DNA of 64,000 nt from Gnetum montanum (lineage: Eukaryota; Streptophyta; Gnetopsida; Gnetales; Gnetaceae), in assembly GCA_015680685.1 (NCBI GenBank), contig MNCI01014205.1:1084725-1148724 (forward strand), in the 5' to 3' direction. How positions within the stretch are numbered: the first letter of the stretch is position 1; the number at the start of each line of letters is the position of its first letter. Shown one piece after another: positions 11,079-20,802 of this stretch. Both the position numbers and the translations under genes were made by a program. The notes under the pieces are model-generated. The model was not told the origin of the DNA. It ran no database searches and was given only the letters and a program-made list of their open reading frames with translations.

Positions 11079-12719
11079 CTAAGCATCAGGGTCAGGAGGG
11101 GTGTCTCCCTCAAACTCCCCGGCCCCATGAGTCCCTGCTCCACTGGGGCCACCCTCTTGATCATCGCCATTGCCCTGACCCTATAAAAAGGTAAAAGAAA
11201 ATAATTAACAAAAGGTAAAAGAAAACAATTAACACAAAAATAAAAGAGAAGAATTCCAAAACTTATTGAATAAACAAAATTCACAACTTCAAATGACTTA
11301 CTAAAGAAGATCCTCCTAGACCAAATTCCAACCGACGCAGGATTTCTTCTTCAGAGACACTTGCCCAGTCAGTCCCATCAAGGCCCAGATCAACGTTGGC
11401 CAAAGCCTTCCCTTTGTTCACTACCGACCAAGTGGGACATTTCAAAGGAAACTCCCCCACAGAAACCTCCCCAGAAGCTATGGTGATTACCCTCTTGGAC
11501 GATTCCATCTCCACCACAGTATGCTTAGCAAATGCATCAAATGAAGAGAGTAGGCCTAAACCCTCAACAAACATCTCGAGCTGACGCTTCTCTATAGATA
11601 TCTCCTTTAAATAATTTTTATAATGATACTTATGGGTCTTCTCATCTTGACCCCATTTCCGTACCTCAGAAGCAAAAGCCTTCCAATCCTGACATTTGAG
11701 GTTCAGTAAATCTATTTTCGCTTTACGTTCTGCTAGCTCCCGAGTCAACAATATTTGGCGATTCAATAAATTCCAATATCTATCATAAGTAATTTTGGAA
11801 GTTCGCCAAGAGCGATCACTTATCAACCTTGCTAAGGCAAACTCATAGCGTGATTTGAGATCATCCCACTCTGCTGACAGCTTGGAAATCTCTTTTTCTC
11901 CTGCCTAAATCTGCACCCATAGCCTCTCAATGGAATGCCTACACGTCCAAAGAGACTTGGCGTTCTGCACAACGCACTCTGCCACTTCATCATAAATTTG
12001 TCGAGGCACTTGCTCAATTTTTGGGGGCAGCATAGGTAAACTATCAATACCAGTGGCCTCAGCTGAATCCCATTTCAGTTTAGCCCCTGCTCATATGAGG
12101 AGAACATACATTAGACATTGGATAGTAGCAAAAAAAAAAGAAAAAAACTAAAGGATGTGAAACACTTAAGATATACGTACCTATTCCAGGGTGAGCTCAC
12201 TCGATACGATCAACCACTTCATCAACGACACCAGTTATAAAATCCATTTTACTTGGCATTTTGATCCAAGTAAAGGGTTCATGTATAGGAGACAGGTTAA
12301 CTTCGGTAGTCGTGTCCATGGAGGCCTTCATCATTGGGACTTCTAAACGAATGTTAGGAAGCATCCTGGTCTCAACATTTTCGCCTGGTAGTAGTAAAAG
12401 CATGAAATCAAAATTTAGAATGATGGAAAGCACAATTCCAAAGGAAAATGCCATAATAAGGAGAACATACCAGAATCTCTGACCACTTCCAAATTCGGAG
12501 GATTGCCAAGGTCTAGTCTCCCTTCGAAGAAATCATCAAACATCTCATCAACTCCATCCCGATCATCGATGTTACCCTTTTCTGTTGTATCTCCCTCTCG
12601 ATCTTCCATTCCTCCCGTCTCATCCTTGCCCACCTCATCCTCCTCGTTTAAGTTCGTTGAGGCCTCTTCCTCCTCGATGATTGGTGCTAATCTCTCTTTT
12701 CTTACTCCAGAAGTCAACT
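11079..12719 (-). other. Antisense gene exons 5-8: acidic linker, coiled coil, acidic tail
   Basis: Exon 5 is very acidic (EEEEAS, NEEDEVGKDE, DDRDGVDEMFDDFFEG). Exon 6 contains WIKMPSKMDFITG and a TGA. Exon 7 (12086-11302) encodes long charged helices (for example LTRELAERKAKIDLLNLK and KEISIEKRQLEMFVEGL) typical of a coiled coil, with a TAG at 11907. Exon 8 is a short Gly/Asp/Glu/Pro tail. Such a layout suits a protein-protein interaction or scaffold role, but no family is recognised. Confidence 0.6.
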
Positions 12720-12829
12720 CTAATGGCATTCATAGGTTCAACATCAGGCGTTTTATATACCACCGGAAAATAAAGTGAAAATAACGATGATGATAACGGA
12801 ACAAGGAAAAATCGGTGAATCAAGCTTAC

Positions 12830-13876
12830 CTCGTACAGGCATCTTAAACCGTATACATTTTATCCTTGGTTCATCTTCAGTTAGAGAAACCTCTTTAGGA
12901 AGTTCACGCTTCTGGACTTTCGATTTTGCTTTCCCGATCATTTCCTGGATAACCCGATCGGCTCTCCTAGCAGTGTAGGGCACATTATCTAGTTCCAACC
13001 CTACTCTGTCATGCGTGTGAATTGACTGACCAAATGACCCCTCCATTGTGATAGAAATCGACTTGTCAATCCCCTTGGGAGCATCTTGAGATTTAGCCAC
13101 CACAAATAAGTGGCGAATCCATGGGCGAGATAGTTGGTGGCGATCCCTTAACACATACCTGTTATCCGCGCGAACAACATGAAATTCAGCTAGTTGGTGC
13201 AAGTAACCGGCAAAGAATGCAAAAGTGAAATGGGATTGCGCCTCAATGTTTGAACATAACCTCACTATCTCCCCATGGAAACCCGAAAGCAAAAACTGGG
13301 CCCAGTTATAACGTACCCCAGTCTCTAAAATAGTGCGCATGATGCGCACAGGTTCTACCCCAAAACTTTTTACTTGAGACAGAGACTTGGGAAATACCCA
13401 TGCCCTGAACAAGGGATATAACTCGTTAACTTCTTCCACTTTTGATTTCCCATGCATAGGAAACCCCTTAGAGCCCTTAAGGACACCCAACCAGTTCTCC
13501 AATTCACGAACCACATGGATTTCCCTCTACGCCCTATCCAAAATCACTTTAGTTTCAGCTGCTAGTACACCAAAGAAGTCCGAAAAGAACTCCTCCAACA
13601 GATGGAAAACCACTTTGACACCCTTGATGCGAGTGCTATAGTAGGCGATAGACTCGTCGAAAGAATCAACAATTCCAATATTCTCCTTCACAGAAACATC
13701 AGGGCTTAGAGCAGTAAACAAATCCATGAGGCCCGCATCACTCAAATGACTGACGATATGTGGCGGTGCCTTCGTATGTAACCATCGCCATGCATCACTG
13801 ACTTCCCCAAATTTCATAAACAAAGTGCTCTCAGTCCACCCTATTGTGATAGTGGCTCCACCAGACGGGGCATCCA
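12830..13876 (-). other. Antisense gene exon 4: large helical transposon-associated-like domain
   Basis: This is the longest exon, about 349 codons with one TAG. It begins VDAPSGGATITIGW and includes WRWLHTKAPPHIVSHL, a Leu/Phe-rich helical stretch (VFHLLEEFFSDFFGVL), NWAQFLLSGFHGEIVRLCSN and a basic tail with KAKSKVQKRELPKE near its end. The pattern of tryptophans and amphipathic helices resembles plant mobile domain or putative-plant-transposon proteins, but no decisive motif is present. The basic segment could be a nuclear localisation signal. The domain identity is a guess; the splice frame is firm. Confidence 0.4.
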
Positions 13877-14313
13877 CTGTACGCATAAGATAACCCCAGG
13901 GAGTCAACATAACCAATGATGTAGCAAAACAAGCAAACTAAGGTGTCGAAAATACCATTACTTACCGTCAGTCGATGGATTCAGATTGCTAGGAGCCAAA
14001 TCGGCATCACGTGGGAAAACGAGCCCATTATGAGACCAATCCCCATGCAACCACCCCCTAGCCTCGCATTGTGCAAGTGCCCTCGAGTACCATTTGTGGA
14101 AATGAACGATGTCACCCTTAGTCTAGGCCAACACGGCACCACGAAGAGTGGGGCCTGCCATGAAGGCCTCCAAGGAGGTACGAGCCAAAGCAAGCCCATC
14201 ATCACCTACGCACACTCCTTCTTTATCGAACTGAGGCCTACAAAGAGACGACCGTCAGAATATAAACCACTACTAAGCAGCGAGGTAAAAAGCAGCAAAT
14301 TGAACAAACTTAC

Positions 14314-14763
14314 CTTCCTACTCGGTACACCATTCCGGGAGGGTTCTGGAACAAATTATGCACACGAGCAGCTAGGAATAAGGTGTTATTGATGTGGTAA
14401 GATCCATGTGACAATAAGTCCCACACACGCGATAATGGATGGCTAGATCGGGGTCCTCCAGAGGGCCTGTCCTCAATCGTAAGTGGTCCCTTGTCAATGT
14501 CCACCACGAAAGAGACAACACCATTTGAAGACCTTGGTAACATGGTCTCGAGCATGCTCAATGCTAATTTTTCACTTAAATGCGACCATATTACCATGTT
14601 GAATTTGTCTAAGATGAAGGCAAGGAATTCAAAGGCCCCTTCTCTAAACCATACTCCATTGCGCTCAATTGTCATATCAGGAACTGGCTCATCAGAATCA
14701 ATCGGACCAAACCACGTCAGAACTCCAACAAGCTTGACCACCAAGAGGAAAGGTTTGGAATCC
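14314..14763 (-). other. Antisense gene exon 2: FCP1/NIF-like HAD phosphatase fold, catalytically altered
   Basis: Encoded features in order: a beta-strand with KPFLLVVKLVGVL where FCP1-type phosphatases have a (V/L)LDL(D/N)G(T/L)L loop; WFREGAFEFLAFILDKFNMV with VIWSHLSEK, matching the family's RP-x-(L/F)-x-EFL...(F/Y)-x-V-x-(I/V)WSS(R/T) region; and NNTLFLAARVHNLFQNPPGM, matching the family's (N/R)TLLLDDSPYKALLNPP motif. The DxD nucleophile loop and the DDS acid motif are therefore both replaced (K-L-V and A-A-R). If the assignment is right this is a pseudo-enzyme fold, possibly a binding module. It rests on remembered family patterns, not a search. Confidence 0.6.
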
Positions 14764-15870
14764 CTGCATGTATTTAAGAAACAGGGTGAATAAGCCACCT
14801 AAAAATAAATTTCTACACTAGGGAGCGAACACTTAGAAAAAATTTCAGCATCAAACTCAGCGTGCATGCTGCACGCTTGAAAACTCAGCATGTAGACCCT
14901 ACACGTTGGCAAACGCAGCGTGCATAACCTACATGCTGCACACTGGAGCTTGATCACACTAGCCATACACACTGGGTACAGAAACCTTACGCTATGGAAA
15001 CATCTATGCTACGTAATGAGAAAATTGACAGGAATAGTAGGCAAAAACACAAATTTCGACGAAGGGTCAGAGCCTACGTGTAGGTCGACCCTGACCATGA
15101 GGGAATCCTGGGTCTAGGCAGACACTGGAGCATCACTTCGCTCTCTTTGGCAAAGATCAAGCTAGGATCCTTCCTCCCCTGGCCTTCTACTTGCTTGCCC
15201 TTGCTCATCGTGGCGTTCACGCTAAACCCTGCACGCCGCGAACCCTATACGCTGGGGTTTTGTCCTTGCACGCTGTGCTGAATCTCACACGATGGGGTTT
15301 GGAGCTGCACGCTGGACGCCCTTTGACAACTCGCTGCACCCTGATCTATGTCACCCTGGTCCCCTCGGTATACGTTGCCCTCGGTATACGCTGTGCTCGG
15401 TTCACGCTGGTCTCAGGTTCACGCTGGTCTCAGGTTCACGCTGGTCTCAGGTTCATGCTGGGATTTCGCTACGTTCACGCTCAAATTTGACTGTGGCTAC
15501 CTTGCGGTTCACGCTAACTCCAATTTATATACTCTGCGTTAAACACGCAGAGGACGCCTTGAAATAATTTATTTAATTAATTTGAAAATTAACCAAAATA
15601 CAAAGAATATGTAAATACATAAGAACAACACAGAAGCAATGATAATGAACAGGACAAAAACAAAATAATGATATAACACTACCCATATGCAATATTCTCT
15701 TGCAAAGAAACTCCTGTTGCCCACACTAAANATGTGTCCGGATACGACGATAAGTTACCATCGCATACCTTAGTCCAGTTTAGATGCATAAACGCATAGT
15801 TTACTTGCATTCGAAAATTACCAACCGCCTGATTGACACTGCTCACTGTTTGTTGGTAGGAGCAAACATC
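14764..15870. other. Upstream region of the antisense gene and spacer before RT
   Basis: The stretch 15077-14764 is the proposed first intron. From 15209 to 15560 (upstream of the proposed minus-strand start) it is dense in TTCACGCTGG/CAGCGTG words and could be the antisense promoter. From 15560 to 15870 it is AT-rich with a single N at 15731; no gene is seen. The sense pol frame becomes readable from about 15871, shortly after a TGTTTGTTGGTAG acceptor-like sequence. Confidence 0.5.
15401..15453 (+). repeat. 17-bp tandem repeat
   Basis: TTCACGCTGGTCTCAGG is repeated three times and followed by a partial copy with TTCATGCTGG. It is an expanded form of the CACGCTG word family of element B. Confidence 0.88.
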
Positions 15871-17537
15871 ATGGATAACAAACAATTATTCTTACCACTG
15901 TCTATCAATGGACTGCATGGAACGATTACCCAAGAAATTAACATGGAGGCTATTGATTAAGGCCCAACGACAAATGACATGTTTGTGGCATCAACTCAAC
16001 AAACGCTAGATTGTTTTGAAACAATGACCAAAACACTGGACCTAGAAGCTGATAGCATCACTGAAGACCCCTTGGTTGAAGTCCCCATCACCCTGCCAGA
16101 CAGCAAAGTTAAAATCCTAAAACTAAGTACATTGTTAAGCTCGCGACTCACTAATAACATAGCACAAGTGCTTAAGAATAACATAGAAGCATTCGCTTGG
16201 TCTTACACTGACATGCCTGGGTTAGATCCTCGAATAGTCCAACACAACATTATACTCGACCCAAAATTAAGACCAGTGAAACAAAAAGCACGTAAGGTAA
16301 AACTCAAGGTAGCATTGGTAGTTCGTAATGAAATCACCAAACTTTATCAGGCTGGTTTCATTCGGGCTGTTGACTATGCTGACTGGGTATCCAACATGGT
16401 CATTGTCCCGAAGAAGAATGGAAGCATTTGCCTATGCATTGACTTCCGGGACCTCAATGTTGCAACAATAAAAGATGATTTGCCTTACCTAGCATTGATC
16501 AACTAGTTGATTTGACCGCTGAGCATGCATTGTTATCTTTTATGGATGGCTTTTTAGGATATAACCAAATTTGGATTAACCCTGAGCATCAACTTAGGAT
16601 GACCTGTATGACACCATGGGGTACTTTTTGCTACACGATGATGCCATTCGGTCTCAAGAATGCCAGCGCTACATACCAAAGAGCAATGACATTTATCTTT
16701 AGTGATTATATCTTCAACTCGCTCAATGACTATGTGGATGATATCGTGGTTAAATCAAAGACATCAGAACAACATGTACAAGATCTTGACTTAGTACTAA
16801 AATGTTGTTTAAAATATGAGCTGAGACTTAACCCAAAGAAATGTGTCTTTGGAGTCAAAATAGGCAAAATGCTCAGGTTCATAGCCTTGGAAGTAGGGAT
16901 ACGAGTAGACCCCGATAAGGTTAGGGCCATAACAAACTTAAAACCACCTAGCAACCTTACCGAACTTCGCGTTCTACAAGGTAGATTGCAGTTGCGTTTC
17001 ATAGAAAAATTCACAAACAAGTTGAAACCTATGAACCACTTGCTACACAAGAACGCCCATTTTGAATGGACTTCACAGTGCCAGGAAGCATTTGACAACA
17101 TTAAAAGAACGCTTGTTCAACTACCCAAATTTTATTCACCTCGAAATGATAAACTGTTTTACATCTATCTTGCTACTTCTGACTCATCAATCGCATCTAT
17201 GCTTTACCAAAAACGAGATGATGGAACTGAAGCCCCCGTTTATTACTTAAGTCATGCATTAGTGGCCCATGAGAAGAGGTACAATGAGGTGGAAAGGTCA
17301 TGCTTAGCCCTTGTCTTTTCCTTAAAGAAATGGTGGCATTACCTATTTCATAACCAAGTCAATATAATCTGCAAGGATAATGTACTCAGAGCCATCACAA
17401 GAAACATTTACGAGTTGAGTAGAATAGCTTGTTGGAAAGCCATGATAGCTGAGTTTGACCTACACTACATAGTGCAATCATCAGTTAAAGGTCAAGCCAT
17501 AACAAATCAAATGACTTTGTCACCAATGCACGATTAG
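15871..17537 (+). pseudogene. B reverse transcriptase and RNase H
   Basis: This region would copy the element RNA into DNA and remove the RNA strand. An in-frame ATG at 15871 precedes a TAA at 15958. From 15979 the frame runs through AFAWSYTDMPGLDP, WVSNMVIVPKKNG and CIDFRDLNVATIKDD. A single-base frameshift near 16492 splits it. The next frame has FMDGFLGYNQI, MPFGLKNASATYQRAM and the intact catalytic YVDD at 16731-16742. The RNase H follows (about 17140-17500: YIYLATSDSSIASML, YYLSHAL, YNEVERSCLALVF). The frame ends with a stop at 17535 before the second RNase H. There is one frameshift and two stops; otherwise it is well kept. Confidence 0.92.
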
Positions 17538-17985
17538 GAGACGATAGAGCCAAAATTCCCTGATGAAAATGTGAGTGCAATAGGAATAGTACCCGATGAC
17601 TATGATGCTATCTTGAACTTTGATGGAGCATCCACCTCTCGAGGGGGAAGTGCTGCCGCCATCATAACCTATCCCTCCAGAGAGATCTGATCCTTTGCTT
17701 ACCATTTCGACTTCCATTGTACCAACAACATAACAGAGTACGAAGGTCTTCTTAGAGGTCTCATGGTAGCACTAACTTCAGACATCACATGACTGGTAGT
17801 TAGAGGTGATTCGTAATTAGTTCTAAATCAAGTCACAGACGTTTATGCGTGCAAAGCGCAACACTTACAACCATACTGTGATTTGACTAAGCACTTATTG
17901 AACTGATTCGAAAATGTAGATGTACAACATATTTCCAGAAATGATAACACCATCGCAGATGCACTTGCCACATTAGCTCTAAAAA
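17538..17985 (+). pseudogene. B second (archaeal-type) RNase H
   Basis: It lies directly downstream of the normal RNase H in the same frame. Visible signatures are LNFDGASTSRGGSAAAI (first Asp), NNITEYEGLLRGLMVAL (Glu), VVRGDS (Asp) and HISRNDNTIADALATLAL (last Asp). This is the extra RNase H that defines the Tat lineage; it is thought to have been acquired from a host-type gene. It carries about four nonsense codons (for example around 17690, 17790, 17818 and 17905). Its position between RNase H and integrase is the standard Tat order, unlike element G. Confidence 0.85.
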
Positions 17986-19343
17986 TGTCACCAAATATGT
18001 TCCACACGTTGCCGAGCTCTATAATCAGTTGCACTAAACCCATAAATGATACTCCCGATGAATTACCGATTACATCTGTTAGTACAATGCAGGCTGTAGA
18101 ATGGTACGATGAGATAAAGAAGTACCGTTTACACGGTGAACTGCCTCAATATCTGACGAATGCACAAAAGGACGTAGTACGAAAATGTTCTCGACAATAC
18201 ACATTGGTAGGTAACACGTTATGTCATCGGTCCTACGAAGGCATCGATTTAAGATGCATCATTAGTACGGAGGGCCAAACCATTATGGAGCAAGTACATG
18301 AAGGACTCTACGGAGGGCACATAGCGCCCAAAGCAATGGCAACCAAAATAAGGCATTTAGGATACTATTGGCCACCACACATGGAGTACGACTGTGTCTC
18401 CAAGGTTAAAACGTGTGACATGTGTCAAAAGCATGGTAATCTCATACATGTCCCACCTAATGAATTGCATACAGCTCAAATCACATGGCCTTTCTGAAAA
18501 TGGGGGTTAGACATCATTGGACCAATAACTCCCCCATCTTCCGTAGGACATAGCTTCATCATAACCGTGACTAAATATTTCAAAAAATGGGTAGAAGCTA
18601 TTCTTCTTAGAAAGACCACATCCAAACATATATGCAACTTCATTCTAGAAAACATCGTGACCCATTTTGGCATCCCGATGACCGTCATCACTGATAACGG
18701 GCCACAGTTCAGTAGTGTCGAGACTAGAACTTTGTGTGAAAGTCTAGGGATAAAACATTCATTTTCATCCCCATACTACCCTCAGAGCAATGGACAAGCT
18801 GAAGCTACAAATAAGATCATCATCTCAGTACTAAAGAAGATGCTTATACAGAGCAAAAGAAAATGGCATGAACAGCTAGTATACACACTATGGGCTTATT
18901 GCACTACGCATCATACTTCCACAGGTAAAACGCCATCTAGTCTTGTTTACGGTTCAGAAGCTGTTTTACCTTTGGAGTTGCAAGTACCATCTTTAAGGAT
19001 TACGCTCTCCAGACTCCTTGACGAAGATCAAAACAATGACTTGCGCATTGTTGACTTAAACTCGGAGGAGGAGGAACGCACACGTGCGCTTGATCAGATC
19101 GAATGGTACCAAAAGCAGCAACGACAGCGCCATTGGTACGATATCCATAAACGCTCGATCAAGGAAGACGAACTTGTACTCAAAGCTATTCGGGAACTCC
19201 CGGATAAATTCTCAACTAATTGGAAAGTATCCTACTTGGTCACCAAAGCATTCGACAATGGAGCATTTAAACTAGCTGATATGAATGGAAATGAACTAGC
19301 ACATCCGACGAATCACTTGTACTTGAAACGATTCTACGTTTGA
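17986..19343 (+). pseudogene. B integrase
   Basis: Integrase inserts the DNA copy into the genome. The zinc-binding HHCC domain is visible as HEGLYGGHIAPK (about 18298-18333) and CDMCQKH (about 18415-18435). The catalytic core has WGLDIIGP, ITDNGPQF (about 18687-18710) and SNGQAEATNK (about 18785-18815), so the D, D and E residues are present. A TGA at 18495 interrupts it just before the core. The C-terminal region (to LKRFYV at 19340) has a FDNGAFKLADMNG-type end typical of Tat integrases and no chromodomain. With one stop it is among the best-kept parts of the element. Confidence 0.92.
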
Positions 19344-20787
19344 ACATGAATTCAGGTATGAACTTGTCCTGGAATCATGATGGTAAAATGATACCATAGC
19401 TCGTCCTAGAATCATGACGGTAAACTGATCCCACAGCTTGTCCTGGAATCATGACGGTAAACTGATACCACAGCTCGTCCTGGCGTTACGACGATAAACT
19501 GGCACCATAGTTTGTCCGCAATGATGATAAACTAGCACCCGTCTAGTATGATTTTAAATTGCCATAGTTTTGTTCACCAGAGTCCGCTAAGACTATAAAC
19601 TGGTCTACTTCTTCACAGTTTGCCAAGACTATAAACTAGTAGTGTACCGTCCGCTACGACGATAAACTGGCACCGTCCAATGGGTCATGATGTAAAAATA
19701 ACCCATGATAGTCCACTATGACTATAAACTGTTAGCTTCATCTCTAGTCTCCTGATCTGTAGCTGCATTCAGATTTCATTAGAGCCGCTGCCGCACTCAT
19801 CACCAGTTGATCTTAACAACATTGTCGCCATCCACACTCAGTGCATGAAATCTCATTTGGTGCCTTTGTTTCATCAGTTTCTATTCAAGTCTAATCTTAC
19901 TCACTCACTTGTGGTTTTCTTGTCTTCTTGGAGTTGTGTTTGCAGGATGACACTCAGAGGTGTTCGTACAAGAATGCACTTCGTTACAGAGGCAAGGTGT
20001 CACATTGTGCCTAACACACGTAACCAGGTTAAGCAAGTCATTCACTAGTACATTTCCCGTTACACTTCCCATCTATTCCTCAACATACTGTACTCAGTCA
20101 TACCTCAGACACACCTAGAGCATTCCAAAACATTGAGCACGTTGTTGCGCACTGCAACACTTTTTAGCAGTTGCAACACACAACGTGGCACTAGAGCAAT
20201 GAGTACAAGATCAAAGAAAAGCATTTTCAGCCAAAAAAAACTAGGACCATTACCACTTCCCATACAAGCCCTAAGCGACGAGGAAATTGTCTTGGAAGCA
20301 AGTACTCATGTCTCAAATACTCAAGTAACATCTCATTACGTGGCTTTGGCTCTCCGCTGACAGGTCCCCTTTAACACCAAACAGAGGCCCTGTTCCTCCA
20401 AAGAACGTAACACATTAATCATCATGGCTTCGGTTACCTCAACAAGTTCTCTTAAACACTAAACAAGAGTCTTTTTCCACCAAAGGATGTACGCCTCATG
20501 TCTTGGTCCCAAGTCTGCTAGACAATGGCTACTGGCAAGGATCAACATGACCTGTACACACACTAGAGCATCCCCTTCACTATGCATAATTCCTTTATCA
20601 GTTCCAAATCTCCACAATTTCCATTTTCCCTATCCAGCTACGAACTTCATTTTCCCAATCCCATGTACTACTGAACACGATGCGATGACATCTGGCCAAG
20701 TGTCAAAGGACGATGTTTCTACCAAGTCACTTGTGGTGTTTTGTACTTCTTTGTCGATGCTTCTCAGGTTGATTCCTCCAAACGTCA
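19344..20787 (+). other. B 3' untranslated region
   Basis: No gene is supported. The first part is tandem-repetitive (next entry). Degenerate echoes such as GACTATAAACTGG continue to about 19735. The rest to the polypurine tract is unique sequence with only short chance frames. Confidence 0.75.
19363..19510 (+). repeat. 37-bp tandem repeat, 4 clear copies
   Basis: Units at 19363, 19400, 19437 and 19474 share C(T/C)(T/C)GTCCTGGAATCATGA, then (T/C)GGTAAACTGATACCA(C/T)AG-like tails. At least four more degenerate units follow (for example near 19511, 19590, 19650 and 19712). Tandem repeats in this position are common in Tat/Ogre elements. Confidence 0.9.
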
Positions 20788-20802
20788 ACAAAAAGAGGCC
20801 AA
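20788..20802 (+). other. Polypurine tract of B
   Basis: ACAAAAAGAGGCCAA sits immediately before the 3' LTR start at 20803 and would prime plus-strand DNA synthesis. Confidence 0.8.

Larger units (their letters stand above)
11079..15208 (-). pseudogene. Antisense eight-exon accessory gene inside element B
   Basis: This gene runs opposite to B's gag-pol. Proposed exons (minus strand): 15208-15078, 14763-14314, 14237-13966, 13876-12830, 12719-12471, 12384-12181, 12086-11302, 11180-11079. Donors: GTAGGC, GTAAGT, GTAAGT, GTAAGC, GTATGT, GTACGT, GTAAGT. Acceptors include TTTGTAG, GTACAG, ACTACCAG, GAGCAG and TTTTTATAG. Introns are 314, 76, 89, 110, 86, 94 and 121 bp. Every junction keeps phase, and the exons total 3240 nt (1080 codons ending TAG at 11081-11079). 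Four in-frame nonsense codons occur: TAG 14125-14123, TAG 13529-13527, TGA 12199-12197 and TAG 11907-11905. There are no frameshifts. The start (MSKGKQVEG) and first donor are the least certain; an alternative acceptor for exon 2 is at 14799. Function is unknown. It is a formerly functional gene carried by the retroelement. Confidence 0.82.

Noticed and set aside
15191-15567. Plus-strand frames of 64-99 codons
   Set aside because: They are translations of the CACGCTG tandem words; three overlapping frames are equally open.
18567-19343. Chromodomain at the integrase C-terminus, which would make B a chromovirus
   Set aside because: No aromatic-cage pattern after the integrase. The second RNase H and PBS place B in the Tat group; E and G also lack it.
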